NCBI RefSeq assembly: GCF_019578655.1
Contig: NC_063264.1
Location: 15,736,429-15,800,428 of the forward strand
Direction of reading: 5' to 3'
Length of the DNA: 64,000 nt
Source of the DNA: Ricinus communis
Lineage: Eukaryota > Streptophyta > Magnoliopsida > Malpighiales > Euphorbiaceae
The notes below the pieces were generated by a model, which did no database searches, was not told the origin of the DNA, and was given only the letters and a program-made list of their open reading frames with translations. Below are positions 10,909 to 22,839 of the stretch, piece after piece. A program made the position numbers and the translations under genes. Numbering within the stretch: position 1 is the first letter of the stretch; each line of letters begins with the position of its first letter.

Positions 10909-13900
10909 TTAGAAACTTTAAAAAAATATTTTTATTATTTTATATAATTTTGGAGATTTTAAGAAATCTTTTTAAAATTTTTTAAGTGTTTAGTGTCTCT
11001 CTAAAATGTATAGTGCACTCTTTTATATTGCCGAAACTTACTAGCCATTATGCATTCCAAATTGCCAATTTCCTGACGTAGGGTTTCTTTTCTTTATTTA
11101 TAGAAGAATGGAGGAAACAATAGAGGCGAGAATAAGGAACCTATTTAATTATCGATAATTTCATGATTTAAATAATTAAGTGACTTTATTAAAATCATTT
11201 TCAAGTGATAAATACATAGTTTTTAAAACTTACGATAATTATCCATAAAATTCATCTGATAATTAAAATAAATAAAAATTTGGATCATATTGATAAAATT
11301 CCGTTCAAAATCAATTTTGATAATTATAGTTGTTTAAAATTTGAAAAGCATAAAAAGATTATTGTAAAGATAGAATTTTGGCCAACTAGCATTAGTAGAA
11401 CTGATTGACTCTGTGCAGAGCCAATTGGCTCCAAAGGTTGACTAGGGCTTAACAGTTTCAGGTTTAGCTCCTAAACTTGGCAGTTCAGCTGATTTTGACT
11501 ATTTTAGTCAATTTGACCCATTTTTATGGCTCTTATTTCCAAAGTTGAAAATCTTAGCTTGATCAAGCATAACTCTAATTGGGACTTCGGCCTCCATACT
11601 TTGTGAGATTCGAGAGAAACAATAATTTTCATAATCAGATTTTTTGTAATTCCCCCAATATCTAAATTCAAAAATTCGGTGCTTATAGTTTGCCTAGATT
11701 TGTTGAGATTTATAAACATGTTAATGGTTATATAAGTCGAGAGAAAGCATAAATATAAAGGATAAGGCAAAAGGATATGAGAGCTGTAGAAGCTTCACTC
11801 TGTAAGGCATTGACATCTTAAAGACTTCCCTTCAAGTATAATGTGTGCAGAGAATTTTTCCAGCTTCATGGTTTATTCTAAAACCGATGTGTCAGCACTT
11901 GTTTTCCGGATTTAGATATCAAAAGAATCATGAAAAAACCGATGATGAAAGAGAGATTAAGGGTGTTCAAATCCTGATTAGGGTTGTGAATAATTGAACC
12001 AATTTTTTTTAAAAAAAAATCAATTTAGACTAAATCGATAAGAAAAATTAAGTTTGAGGGATAAAATTAAAATTTTGAAAGTTTAGGGACTAAAGTGTAA
12101 AATATCTCAAAACTTTTGAACCCTTGAGCCAATCTACTTTGCGTACAGCCGAAACGGCTGTACCTAGAGCTGATCGGCTTTGCACACAGTCTCAATTGAC
12201 TGTGAATTTGAGATTTCATGTCGTTTTGTGTAGTTTTTCACTTTAAAACGTCAAAATTAATAAAAATACATCTTCTAGAATATTTTATTGATAAATATTC
12301 TAATCTTTTTAATGGTTTATTCAGTATTTATCAATAAACACTTGATAAGTTCGAAATTAATTATTTTATTATGGATATTTATCAAAAATTAAAACCGTAT
12401 ATCAGAAAGCGTTTAGAGTTTCTTAAACCATTTCTTACAAATAGAATAGGAAGCCTTGAGCCTAGGGTTAACAATTCTCAAAAATTCTTGGAACTAATAG
12501 CAGAACGATTGTAAGTATTAAAGGCAGTACATACACTTTCAAAAATCTAACATATAAAAAAAATTCTAAAACACTCTAGATTCCTACCCTATATTAGATT
12601 CAACCTCCTTCTCATCACCTTAAACTCAAAGATTTGCAATATGGTGATAATATAAGGGTTCAAAGCATTCATATCATCATATTTCTACTGCTTTTTTATT
12701 TTTCTTTTGTATTTGGCTTGTTGTTTTACTTATTGGAAACATGCTAGGAATAATATGATTGTCTATTGTGGTTGTTTTCTTATGCTTAGAGTAAAGTTTC
12801 TTGTATGATTTATGTGATTTTACACAATGCATGCTTCCTAGATTTTGAAACAGATAACTTTTGTTCTTGGATTATAATCATGTGTATAAATGAATATGTT
12901 AGATTATGACTCTTTGATGATGATTTATGCGTATTGGCATGAATTAATTAGGATTGCATGAATAGTTTAGCATATATTATAGAAATTGCCATATTAGAAA
13001 ATTTACTTACTATAAGTTTGTTCGGTATTCTTTTGACTTAAAATTTAGTTATTTTATGCATTATTTCATGCCATGCATGTTGCTAACCGTATTTCACATG
13101 TTTTTGTGCATGTACATCAAAATTTCGGGTTAGAGTGCCTAAAAATAACCAAATCGGCCTATAATAGGAGCCTAGAGCCGATTGGCTCTATGCACAGTTG
13201 ATTGGCTGTGCATTTAGCCGACTGGCTCTGTGATGTCATTAATCAGTTGTTCGTCCCAAATCTGTATTGTTTCATAAATTTTGAGTCCTTTTGATGATTT
13301 TTGCCACTTTAACTTAGTTTAGTAATTTTTTTGAAGTTTATTAGTTATGTAAAGGGTTATAATAATTTAGATTTACTACTTTCTTTATCTTGCTTTATAT
13401 TTTTGCTATTTTGATAGATGAATGGCAAATATTTTGTTGTACAATTTTTAACTAAAATTGGATACATAGATATAGGCTTAAAATTTGGGCTTTGTATGTA
13501 AGTTAGAGTTAATTAGGTTAAATATTGGTAAATTAGGTGTAAACTAAAACTCGTTTAGATTTAGGAAACTTCTTCCATGTTTAAATCAATGAACTCACTT
13601 AGAATAGGGAGATTGAACTGTGCCTTGGTATGCAATTGGTAGTCCATTTAGGGTAAGAACTTGGTGATCAAGAGCACAACTTGTAATTGGGCTAGACTAG
13701 GTGGGCTTTCTTATCCGTAATTGAGTAGTTAACTGAGGCTAACAAAATAAATGAAAGTTGGGCCTAAATAAAAAGGGTTAGACTTAAGTGGGCCTTACGG
13801 ATGTAGTGATTGATGTGTAGAAATAACATGTTGTATTTATAAGGAATAGCCTGTTAAACTATAAAATTAAAAATAGAGATACAAAAATAAGGAAGTTGGC

Positions 13901-14116
13901 TATCAGATCCTACTCTAAATGTGGCAAAGCTTCTTTATGAAATCTAGTATGCTACTCAATTAGTAAAAGTGTCTTAGAGAATTACTCAGGTGGTGACTCC
14001 CTTTCTCCAAACTAGTCTCTGTAGCTAGTTAGCGTATTCCCAATTAGATTAAAAAGCCTTGCAGTACCATAGTCGTCAAAGACACTTAGCTGCATGCCTG
14101 AAACCACCACCCACAG
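10909..14116 (+). repeat. Probable long LTR / noncoding part of a Tat-type element
   Basis: About 3.2 kb without coding sequence, ending directly before a tRNA-Arg-type PBS. The right edge near 14114-14116 is supported by the PBS; the left edge is only the end of the LINE fragment. A TATA-like TTTATAAGG at about 13836 would suit a promoter. Three separated segments (about 11400-11435, 12130-12195, 13165-13235) carry hairpin-forming words built on 'agccgattggct' and 'gtacagccg'. No partner LTR occurs in the window, so this stays a tentative call. Confidence 0.4.
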
Positions 14117-14129
14117 TGGCGACTCCACT
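14117..14129 (+). other. Degenerate primer-binding site, tRNA-Arg type
   Basis: TGGCGACTCCACT corresponds, with one change, to the complement of a plant tRNA-Arg 3' end (TGGCGACTCCGCT), a primer used by many Tat-lineage gypsy elements. Confidence 0.45.
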
Positions 14130-14261
14130 TGAGATAAGAGAAGTTGATTCCAGTGTATCCTTATTTTTAATTTTATTATTTAATAGTTTATTCTTGCATT
14201 ACTACACTATTTTTACACATTGTGCACTTTGGTCACTATAGCCCTAATGGCATCAGTTAGT

Positions 14262-14734
14262 AGTTCTTTGGTTCCACTTTTAGATTTACGAAACTAGCTA
14301 ACCATCACTCATAAGTAATAAGCAAATTTCTTTCATCACATGAAATCTTGAGTGGTGAGACAAGCAAAGGAACAATATTCTTTACTTGTGGGAGCCTTTT
14401 ATTCTTACCCAAGACTTAGCCCATGGTAATGATAGTATAAATCTGCCTTAGGTACCCAATTATTTGTTGTATGAAGTATTTTCCTTTATAAGAGTTTAAG
14501 CCCACATCTTAGAGGGTCTTGTCCCAAGACATGTGTTGTCAGGCCGTGGGCCCATAAATATGTAGGCTTTACACTTATATTGAAAAAAGTCACCTTATTT
14601 GTTTTAATATGCTTTGAGAGCTTTTGGCATCCGCATTAGAATTATTATCCCCTGTTGATAATAAGCCTAGGCCTAAAATCCTAGAAAAGAGAGACTAACC
14701 TCGAACCGAGTATTGGAGTAATAAGGTTGGAAGG
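14262..14734. other. Unassigned stretch before the Athila pol
   Basis: No coding frame and no recognisable repeat ends. Several phrases with 'gggcttaa' or 'aggcctaaa' resemble LTR or leader DNA. It separates the tRNA-Arg PBS from a pol of another lineage, so at least one junction or deletion lies here. Confidence 0.4.
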
Positions 14735-16620
14735 ATGATTTTATCTAAGACTTCTCTAAGATAGCAAGGCCATTGTGTAAGTTACTTGCTAAAGATGCTA
14801 TTTTTTAGTTTGATGAAGCGTGCCTCGGTGCATTTTTATTTCAACACCCATCTTGCAACCACCTAATTGGGAGCAACCATTTGAAATAATGTGTGATGCT
14901 AGTAACTTTGTGGTAGGGGCTATTTTAGGTCAAAGAAAGGAAGGTAAGCCTTATGTGATTTCCTATGCTAGCAAATTACTTGATGATGCTCAGATCAACT
15001 ACATCACTGTGAAAAATGAGTTGCTTCCTATCGTTTATGCATTTGACAAGTTTAGAGCATATCTTGTGGGGCAAAAGGTGATTGTTTATTCAGATCATGC
15101 TGCTTTTACGTATCTTCTAAGCAAGAAGGATGCAAAACCTAGACTTTTACGTTGGATTTTGATGCTTCAAGAGTTTGATTGGGAAGTAAGAGACAAGAAG
15201 GGTAGTGAGAACCTTGTTGTGGATCACCTATCAAGGATTGATCAAGACGGACTAAAGAGGAATGATGATGGTGTCCCAATTAATGAAACATTTCATGATG
15301 AACATTTACTAAGTGTGGTATCAAAGGAACTTCCACGGTATGCGGATATTGCAAATTATCTTGTGAGTGGTGTTCTTCCTTATGAGTTAGCTTATCGATA
15401 AAGGAAGAAATTTATGCATGATATTAAATTCTATTATTGGGAGGAGCCTTTACTTTACAAGAGATGTGCCGATGGTTTAATTCGGAGATGCATTCCTTAA
15501 GATGAAGCTCAAGATGTTTTGAGACATTGTCCTTCCTTGGATGTTGGAGGACACTTCGGTGCAACAAAAACGGCATCTAAGGTACTACAATTTGGTTTTT
15601 GGTGGCCAAATTTATTTAAAGATGCGTGAAAGTTGTTCTTACATGTTATAGATGTCAAAGAATGGGCAACATTACTAAGAAACATGAGATGCCCTTAAAA
15701 GGAATCCTTGAAGTCGAACTCTTCGATGTTTGGGGTATAGATTTCATGGGTCCATTTCCTAGCTCTTTAGGCTACAAGTATATTCTGGTCATGGTGGATT
15801 ATGTTTCAAAATGGGTGGAAGCTTTGCCAACCGTTACTAATGATGCTAAAGTGGTCAAGAAGATGCTTAAGAAAGTTATTTTTCCTAGGTTTGGTACTCC
15901 TAAGGCATTAATCAGCGATGGAGGTTCCCATTTTTGTAATCATATGATTGAGGCTCTTTTAAAGAAGTATGAAATAACATACAAGGTTGCTACTCACTAT
16001 CACCCACAAACAAGTGGGCAGGTTGAGATCAATAATAGAGAGATTAAGTGGATCCTAGAGAAAACGGTGTCTTCTTCACGGATGGATTGGGCAATAGAGC
16101 TTGATGACGCTTTATAGGCGTATAGGACAGCCTTTAAAACCCTAATTGGCCTTACTCCTTATTAATTAATTTACGGGAAGTCATGTCATATCCCTATTGA
16201 ATTAGAGCATAAGGCATATTGGGCAACAAGGACTTTGAGTTTTGATTTGAAGAAGGCCAGTAGGAAGAGATTACTTCAATTTAACGAATTCGATGACTTA
16301 AGGATGAATGCTTATAAGAATGCGAAGTTATACAATGATCGTACTAAGTTGTGGTATGATAAGCATTTATTTAAGAAGGAATTTCATGAGGGTGAGCTTA
16401 TTCTCCTTTTTAATTCAAGACTCAAGTTATTTCCAGGAAAGTTGAGGTCACAATAATCGAATCCGTTTAAAGTTATCAAAGTTTATCCTCATGGTGCGAT
16501 TGATCATGCCAATGCAAATGGGGAAATTTTTAAGGTAAATGGACATTGTCTTAAGCCCTACTTGATCGGTGATGCAATTGATATGGGATACTCTATCCTT
16601 CTATCTACACCATAATCAAA
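14735..16620 (+). pseudogene. Athila-type pol: RT tail, RNase H, integrase
   Basis: It starts within the RT C-terminus (KDFSKIARPLCKLLAKDAIF, then a TAG stop and frameshift). The longest open part (14820-15401) is an RNase H beginning near [10 protein letters not shown], with YAVEKELL-like and SDHAA motifs, and ends in [10 protein letters not shown] stop at 15401 and frameshifts to about 15626 break the zinc-binding HHCC region, where YRCQRMG remains. The integrase core follows: WGIDFMGPF (first Asp), LISDGGSHF (second Asp), [12 protein letters not shown] (Glu), so all three catalytic residues survive. Further stops lie at about 16117, 16164 and 16455. The tail ends [15 protein letters not shown] at about 16580. 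Confidence 0.85.
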
Positions 16621-16888
16621 TTAAGGTAAGGCCAAGCTATAGACCTTTAAATTTAGCATGGTAAGATTAACACATTTTTATTTCCTTAACTTCAATATAC
16701 ATTTTTACATTCTTTTCTTTTATTTCATTTTACTTCATTTTGTTTACTTAGAGTCATTACTTCACATTTTTCTAACCCTTATTTATCATATTATTTTTGC
16801 TTTAGATTAGTTTCTTTGCCTATTTAGTTTTAGTGGCTTAGCATTATTTTCATAATGTAAGGTGACGAGTCGTCACGAGTTGACAACT
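16621..16888 (+). other. 3' noncoding region of the Athila element, left of the nested LTR
   Basis: No coding sequence. The last 25 bases are 'gacgagtcgtcacgagttga' type palindromic words that resume at 18097 after the nested LTR. Confidence 0.6.
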
Positions 16889-18096
16889 TGATGTGCGTAA
16901 AATACACACATCTAAATGGGGTTTTTAAGATTGATTTTATGGACATTTGGATATGAATTGGTCTCAACACTCACCCTATACGTATGTTTGTGTGCATTAG
17001 GTCCAAAAGAGGTCAAAGGATGATAAAGGAAAGAATTGGAGCATAATTGGACGTCAAAGCTGCCGAAACAAGCTAAGTATGCCCATGCGGAAGGTTAACA
17101 CGACCGTGTTAAATTTAACACTGTAACACGGCCACCAACACGGCCAAGAGAAAAGGAGACTTGGATCAAGGTTTCAATCGGATTCCCTTCGAAGATTGAA
17201 GATTGGGCAAGGTTCGTCGATTGGTTTTTAAATCGAGTAAGAGGAACAAGGATCAATTCAAGATTGAGCAAGAGGAATTGGGGCTGTTTACTCTCATCCA
17301 AGGGTGTAATCGGGTTTTCTCTACCTTTATTCATTGTTGTAATTGAATTCTTGTGTATTTTGATAATGAATATGATTAGCTAGATGGATTAAATCCATTG
17401 GGATTTCTTTACTATGTTGGCTTAGTATTATATTGTTGGATTGTTTGGATTAGTTTTGTATTCTTCTTGCTTTCAGTATTAATAAGATAATGCATTATTC
17501 ATGAGACGTTGTGAATTGTATGGTTAGATTGTTTTGTGTGATTGAGAAGTCCATTTCGCAATTGGAATTTTGAATAGTAAGAACTGATTAATAATCACTT
17601 AGAGATAAAGATAATTAACTAGCCGGATTAAGAATTAACAAAGCTTAATAGAGGCGGATTAAAGCTTAATGCTAATTTAAGAATCAATCGTTAGGAAGAG
17701 ATTCCAACTTTAGGTTATTAGGTTTAGGAATTCGGTTATCTCGAGAGAGAAACCGAATTCGGTTAAGAATTCATCCACGAGTAGCATAATTAGACTCACC
17801 GATTCTTTATCTTTTGTTTGATTGCCAACTAGTTTAGATTCCCTTTGGGTTTATCTTCTTGTCTTGATTATTTCGTTTATCAATTACTCTTGCATCTTCC
17901 TTAGAACTTAGCTTGTAGCTATTAGTTAGTTTAGAAATTATTTATCGCTAATTTTAGGTTAATATAACAAAGAACAAAGGAGTAACTCTGGGCTTTCACT
18001 TTCTCGAGGAATACGACCTTGATACTCGCCATTAGTGCTAGCTGCATCGATAGGTACACTCCTTTAGATTGTAGCTAACACGAGTAGCACCCATCA
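16889..18096 (+). repeat. Family A solo LTR nested in the Athila element
   Basis: Begins TGATGTGCG, ends CACCCATCA, 1208 bp. It is flanked by CAACT (16884-16888) and CGACT (18097-18101), a five-base target duplication with one mismatch. The host sequence continues across it. It lacks about 240 bp in the middle (near 17150) relative to the other family members, including the palindrome cluster and promoter. The small frame at 17095-17334 on the minus strand is LTR sequence. Confidence 0.85.
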
Positions 18097-18101
18097 CGAC
18101 T

Positions 18102-18240
18102 CGTAACAAAACCTAATGGTGATGAGTCGTCACGAGTTGACGACTCGTAACAGAAAGATTAGATGACGAGTCATCACATGTTGATGACGAGTCACAGAGG
18201 GCTTTGTTGACGAGTCATCACACATTGTCGACTCGTTCAC
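18102..18240 (+). repeat. Palindromic 'gacgagtc' cluster
   Basis: Repeated words GACGAGTC, GATGAGTCGTC and GACGACTCG occur about eight times. One perfect hairpin is GAGTCGTCA, a five-base loop, TGACGACTC. The same word recurs inside the 3' LTR at about 20288-20341. Confidence 0.6.
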
Positions 18241-18763
18241 TCACATTAATATTACCTATACTTGCATTATCCTATATTTATCCTTATCATAGCATAGTTT
18301 AATATTTATTTTATATGTTACACATTTTTCCTTTTTATTGTTCATTAATTTGTTTTATTCTATTTATTCCTTGCCAAAATATAATTTTATAACTTAAAAG
18401 TAGTTCCTTTTCTAAGAATAGACATGTTTTTTCACATCTAGAGACACCTTTTCACTATCTCTCACACACCCTTTCACTATCTCTTACACCCCTACCTCTT
18501 ACACCCCTATTACATCTATAAATACACCCTTTTTACTACCCAATCTCACATATCTTCATATCTAACGAATTTCCATAACTTTCCACTATCTTCCATCTTT
18601 TCTTATTCTTTCACTTCTTATATACTTAGGCTTTCTTTCATTTTCTCTCTACTCATAACCAAAAACCCTCCCCACTCATCCTATTCTCTTGTTTTCATTT
18701 TCCATTTTCATTTCCTCTCTACATATCTCTCCAATTCTAATTCTTGCAAGCAAGACATTCACC

Positions 18764-19045
18764 ATGGGCAAGACTAAAGCATCATCTTCTAGGAGGCCAC
18801 ACATTGAAGAAACACCTCATCAAGAGGAAGATATTTCCACTGGTGGTTCCTCAAGTGCCCATCCTCCTATTTGCGATCAAATAATAGATATAGAGATTGC
18901 TATGCAGGGTCAACTCAATGAGATTTAATTTCACAACAAACAACTCGCTCGTCGGCAACGCAAAATGGAGTACAAATTAAATCAATTTTTCGCTCACTTC
19001 GACTATCCGATCGAGTCTCCACCTCCTACCCCTATGGATGATTGA
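18764..19045 (+). pseudogene. Short ORF after pol, probably a shrunken env-like ORF
   Basis: The ATG at 18764 (context ACCATGG) opens a 94-codon frame to TGA at 19045, interrupted by one TAA at 18926, where CAA (Gln) would restore the frame. The N-terminus is MGKTKASSSRRPHIEE. The C-terminal third reads RRQRKMEYKLNQFFAHFDYP followed by a proline-rich end. In Athila-type elements the extra ORF between pol and the 3' LTR has a similar basic start and a coiled, proline-ended tail around a larger central domain. Here the centre appears to be missing. That identity is inferred from position and layout and not from a clear domain match. An upstream in-frame ATG at 18689 lacks such context. Confidence 0.45.
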
Positions 19046-19112
19046 GGGAGTACTTCTATCCTTTCCTTTATTTGTTTTTATTTTATGACATTGGGGACAA
19101 TATTTCCGTTTT

Positions 19113-19125
19113 AAGTGTGGGGGAA
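19113..19125 (+). other. Internal polypurine motif
   Basis: AAGTGTGGGGGAA after 'ttggggacaat', about 0.93 kb upstream of the true PPT. It is the counterpart of the motif at 5287. Confidence 0.55.
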
Positions 19126-19126
19126 C

Positions 19127-19131
19127 ATATA

Positions 19132-19186
<55 letters not shown>
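19127..19186. repeat. (AT)n microsatellite
   Basis: About 60 bases of nearly pure AT dinucleotide immediately after the internal polypurine motif. Confidence 0.9.
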
Positions 19187-19189
<3 letters not shown>

Positions 19190-20030
19190 GTTTATTTGTG
19201 TTTTAGTATATTTTAGGTTTATGTGGTTAGGTATTGCATTTTGCTATATTTGCATTTATCATACATTCCATTCTTCTCTTATCTCTTAATAAGTAGTCAT
19301 CTTACAAATCCTTTTCGTTTTTTATTGAGATTTTTTTTTGCTACAAGTTTACCTTTTTATCTCTTTTTATTATTTCTAAGATCTAAAGAATATTTAGTCA
19401 ATTTGCTAGCTATGCTTAAGGCTGTGGTAAAGATTCAAGCTTAGGTTTTCTTAGAAGTTTTGAGTAACCTTAGGGAAACTATAGCCATAATACGTATAAA
19501 ACTTGCTTTTCAATAATGGATGAGGACTAAAAAAAAAGAGAGAGAGAAAATGCTTTTAATATGATGCATCTTGAGTAAGTTGTGTGCAATTGAGTATGCT
19601 CCTTAGTTGCATTCATTCGGAAAGGGATGTATGATGTATTTCGAGTAAGTTGTGTGCATTTATGTTTGCTCCTCATTTACATTTATTCGGAAAGAATACA
19701 TCTAGAAAATATGCTTATAAATAAATTGTCTAAAAATGCCATGAGAAAAGTGAGTTATTATGTGTGCTTAACATTGTTTCTATGTTGCCTTTTGCCTCTA
19801 AAATTCCTAAGTTTGAAGAATGAATATTTTGGCTAAGTAGCTTGGTTAGAATCTTGATTTTGTGTTTTTGGTTTTATTCTTAGTAAATTGAGATAAATCA
19901 GTTAATTTATTGCTTTTCTTTAACGTCTTTCGAAATTGAAATGGTTTGCTAAGATGACTACATTTGTTTTGGAAGAGAAGAAGATTTTGTTAACTTTTCC
20001 ATGAAGATCTTCTCTTGCTTGAGGGCAAGC

Positions 20031-20050
20031 AAGGTCTAAGTGTGGGGGAG
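20031..20050 (+). other. Polypurine tract of the Athila element
   Basis: AAGGTCTAAGTGTGGGGGAG follows 'cttgagggcaagc', the usual Athila/Tat PPT context, and directly precedes the 3' LTR. It would prime plus-strand synthesis. Confidence 0.7.
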
Positions 20051-20051
20051 T

Positions 20052-21532
20052 TCGATACAATGCAAATATGCATAGTTCTTTAGGTTATTTTAGTTTTAAT
20101 TTCATTTGATTTTACTATGTTTGTGTGCCTATTTATTTATAAAGGTGTTATTTTTATTTGGTTTATGTTTATGATTGATTGTGTGTGTTTTATACATGTT
20201 TTTAGGCTTAAAATGTGCATGAAAAGGACTTGGGATCATTTGGTATGAAGTGTGAAGCTTGAAAAGTCTAATTGGAGCCTTAGTAGATCTTGATGACTCG
20301 TCAAGAAATCCCAAGTGACCAGTCGGCACCGTCTTGACGAGTCAGGCCCCAAGAGTTGTACCGTTTACGTATCTTGGTCATAACTTTGACTGCAAACATC
20401 AAAATGAGGTAATTCAAGTTGTTCTGGAAAGATAACAGAATGTTCTACAACGTTCAAGAAGGAATTGTCTAGTGATAAGGTCATCTGGATGGACGAAAAT
20501 GCCCTTGAAGTTACAGAATCTGCAAAGGAGGGTGACTTTTCATGTCAAAAGGTGCCTTTTTCCATTTCTACATGAATAGCAGCCTTTAGAAACATATAAA
20601 TAAGTGTGTTTGGCTCTCTTTTAAAAAAAAAGAAATATAGATATAGAGCATAATTTTTAATAGAAGTATTAAGTTTTAGAAATCATTGTAAAGACTTTGT
20701 TCTAGTTATTGAGAATTAACTAGAAGGAAACTAAGTCAAGAAGCAAGAAGAGAAGATTGTTCTACACCAAGCGAGTGCTAGAAGACTTAAAAAAGGATTT
20801 TATCTATTAACTTTCTTCTATATATCTTTCCTATGTTGCAATTGATTTTCTCATATTGTTCTCTAATATGTGTCTTGGCTAAGTCTTTGTATGGAATTTA
20901 CAATGATGAATTAATTAAGAACTACATTTTTATCTTATGTTATTTATGATTTAATTTCAATCAGTGCTCACTCGTGTTATGTATGCTTAATCATCATATG
21001 TAACTTGTTAATCAAATTATTCACAAAGAGATTTGGAGTGATTTGGTGGAACGTAATTGATATTACTTAAGAATTGAATTTGGCTTGCATACAAGGGATT
21101 CATCTTAAGGGAATAAGAATTAGTATAATATGTTAATGATTTTCTCTTATCTCTGCATTACCATGAAAATAAATGTAGACTCTAAGAGGAAATACCTTTA
21201 ATTGACAATGAGAATTGCCTTTGAAGACTATAGACTAATTTCCAATCAATATGTTTTAAGATAATAATGTTCAAAGTTCTTATTTGATTCTGATTTGTGA
21301 TTCTCCCATATAAATATATTGTTATAACTTGTGTGAATACTTAAGTAATTAGTTAGTATTTAGATTTCCTTATTTGTTTTTAATTACTATTATAATTTTT
21401 ATTTATTTTGCTTATACATCTTAGTACCTAACCGGTTAATACAAAGTTTACTCCAACTCCCGAGTGTTTGACACCCTTCTTGCTCTATACTAAGTCCTAG
21501 AGACTAGGGTATGTAGTTTGTCCCGCTACACA
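20052..21532 (+). repeat. Athila 3' LTR
   Basis: Begins TCGATACAATG, where TGATACA would be expected (one change in the terminal dinucleotide), and ends CCGCTACACA. An inverted repeat of GACTCGTCAAG lies at about 20291-20341. No second LTR of this family is in the window, so the right edge is inferred from the CA terminus. The small minus-strand frame at 20129-20329 is not a gene. Confidence 0.65.
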
Positions 21533-21559
21533 TATTGTGACCAAGGATGATGTAAAGAC

Positions 21560-22365
21560 TTTCTGTGTAATATTCCATCTTGAAAAGAGTATATGGTTAA
21601 GGTCTTTATTATCTTAGTTACTTCATTCTTGTCTTATAGTAATCTTCTTCCTTCTAAGTATTGGATGATCTGTTCCATCCATGGATCATATTCATCTATG
21701 ATCAGTATTTCTTCTTTTGTTGTGCTCAGTTCCTCGAGGATGTAGAACAATACATTCTTGTTTGATTCTTCCTGCGAAGCTAATTTAGCTAAGCTTTCTA
21801 CTTCTTTGTTCTCTTCTTCAAGGACTTGGATTATGCTCTATTATCCTCCATCTTCTTTGATTCTCTTTAGTATGCTCTTTGCTTGTTCTATATATTTTAT
21901 TAGGTCGGGATCTATTACTTTGAAGATGGCCATTATCTTCTTGACCACCAATTGCGAATCACTAATAATGCTAAGATGCTTAGCTTGGACAATTAGTGCC
22001 AATTTTTAATCCAGTGAGTAATGCTTCATACTCTGCTACATTTGAGGCTTTAAAACCAATCTTGATCAAGCATCTAAGTTGTATGTTGTTTAGGCCTTCT
22101 AGAACCATTCCTACTCATGCGCCTTCAATATTGGATGCTCTATTAACATGTAAACTCCACTTAATTAAAGCTTCATCTACTCTGTTAGTGTTTTCAAGCA
22201 TGCTCATTTCAGCCACAAAGTCAGGCAGTACTTGTGCTCTTATAGACTTTCTTAACTCATACCGAATATTAAAAGCTCCTATTGGACTGACTAATGGGCT
22301 AGCCTTCCTGACATTTTCAGTCCCTATAATGCCTCTCTCAATGGAGAATTTGTCCTAATAATGGT
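21560..22365 (-). pseudogene. Tat-type gypsy RNase H fragment
   Basis: Read on the minus strand from 22365: GAFNIRYELRKSIRAQVLPDFVAEMS, then a second RNase H-like start, KWSLHVNRASNIEGAxVGMVLEG, and FKASNVAEYEALLTGLK. This is the junction between the gypsy RNase H tail (…KGQALADFLAE) and the additional archaeal-type RNase H of Tat/Ogre elements (WxLHVDGSSN…AGVVLxxP…NNEAEYEAL). The first catalytic Asp of the second domain reads Asn. Further left the reading is in pieces with many stops. It is an isolated fragment with neither RT nor integrase attached. Confidence 0.7.
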
Positions 22366-22579
22366 TGTGTGTGCTTGGAAACATTATCGCAATAAATCCG
22401 AGCTACCACCCTTCACCCCTTTCAATTGTCCGGGTTATCTTCTTAGGTGGCAACTGCTAGTCTTCTCTATTAATTTACAGTCATCATGGTTGTTATGACT
22501 CCAATCTCATTTTGCAATAGCTATAGTACAGATGAGCAACCTTCAACATAGTGACGTGCTCGCGTACTACTTGAGGCTG

Positions 22580-22836
22580 GCCTTGAAAAACCATGCTCAT
22601 AATGAGTATAAAGCAATAGCTAATGCTATGTGGATTATTTCTTTGTTAAAGGAAATCAAGTTCTTAGGTTCATGAAAGGTAATATTATGGTATGTGATAT
22701 TGGAGCAATATATTTGACGACTAATCTAGTTTTCCATGCTCGCACGAAGCACATAGAGCTTGATTTTCACTTTGATAGAGAACAAGTTCAATTAGGACTT
22801 ATGGGTATTTGGTTCAGCTCCACAACAGATTATTTA
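22580..22836 (+). pseudogene. copia RNase H fragment
   Basis: The pieces read HNEYKAIANAMWIISLLKEI, CDIGAIYLTTNLVFHARTKHIE and DFHFDREQVQLG. This is the C-terminal RNase H of a Ty1/copia polyprotein (AEYRAIA…CDNxxAxxLxxNPVFHxRTKHIExDxHFxRE). The CDN motif reads CDI, so an active-site neighbour is changed. It is only about 85 codons, has at least one frameshift (near 22670) and is not joined to other copia domains. Confidence 0.75.
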
Positions 22837-22839
22837 GTA

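Larger units (their letters stand above)
14735..21532 (+). mobile_element. Athila-lineage LTR retrotransposon, 5'-truncated, with nested solo LTR
   Basis: In order: the end of RT, RNase H, integrase, a 3' noncoding region with palindromic 'gacgagtc' words, a nested family A solo LTR (16889-18096), a shortened env-like ORF (18764-19045), a first polypurine motif (19113-19125), the PPT (20031-20050) and the 3' LTR (20052-21532). The gag, protease and most of RT are missing. Lineage is inferred from the [23 protein letters not shown] and [11 protein letters not shown] motifs, from the extra ORF after pol, and from the double polypurine arrangement. Confidence 0.8.

Noticed and set aside
14735..18096. 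LTR at 16889 first taken as the 3' LTR of the pol just upstream
   Set aside because: No PPT precedes it, it is flanked by a CAACT/CGACT duplication, and the element's own 3' region continues after it to a PPT and a different LTR at 20052.
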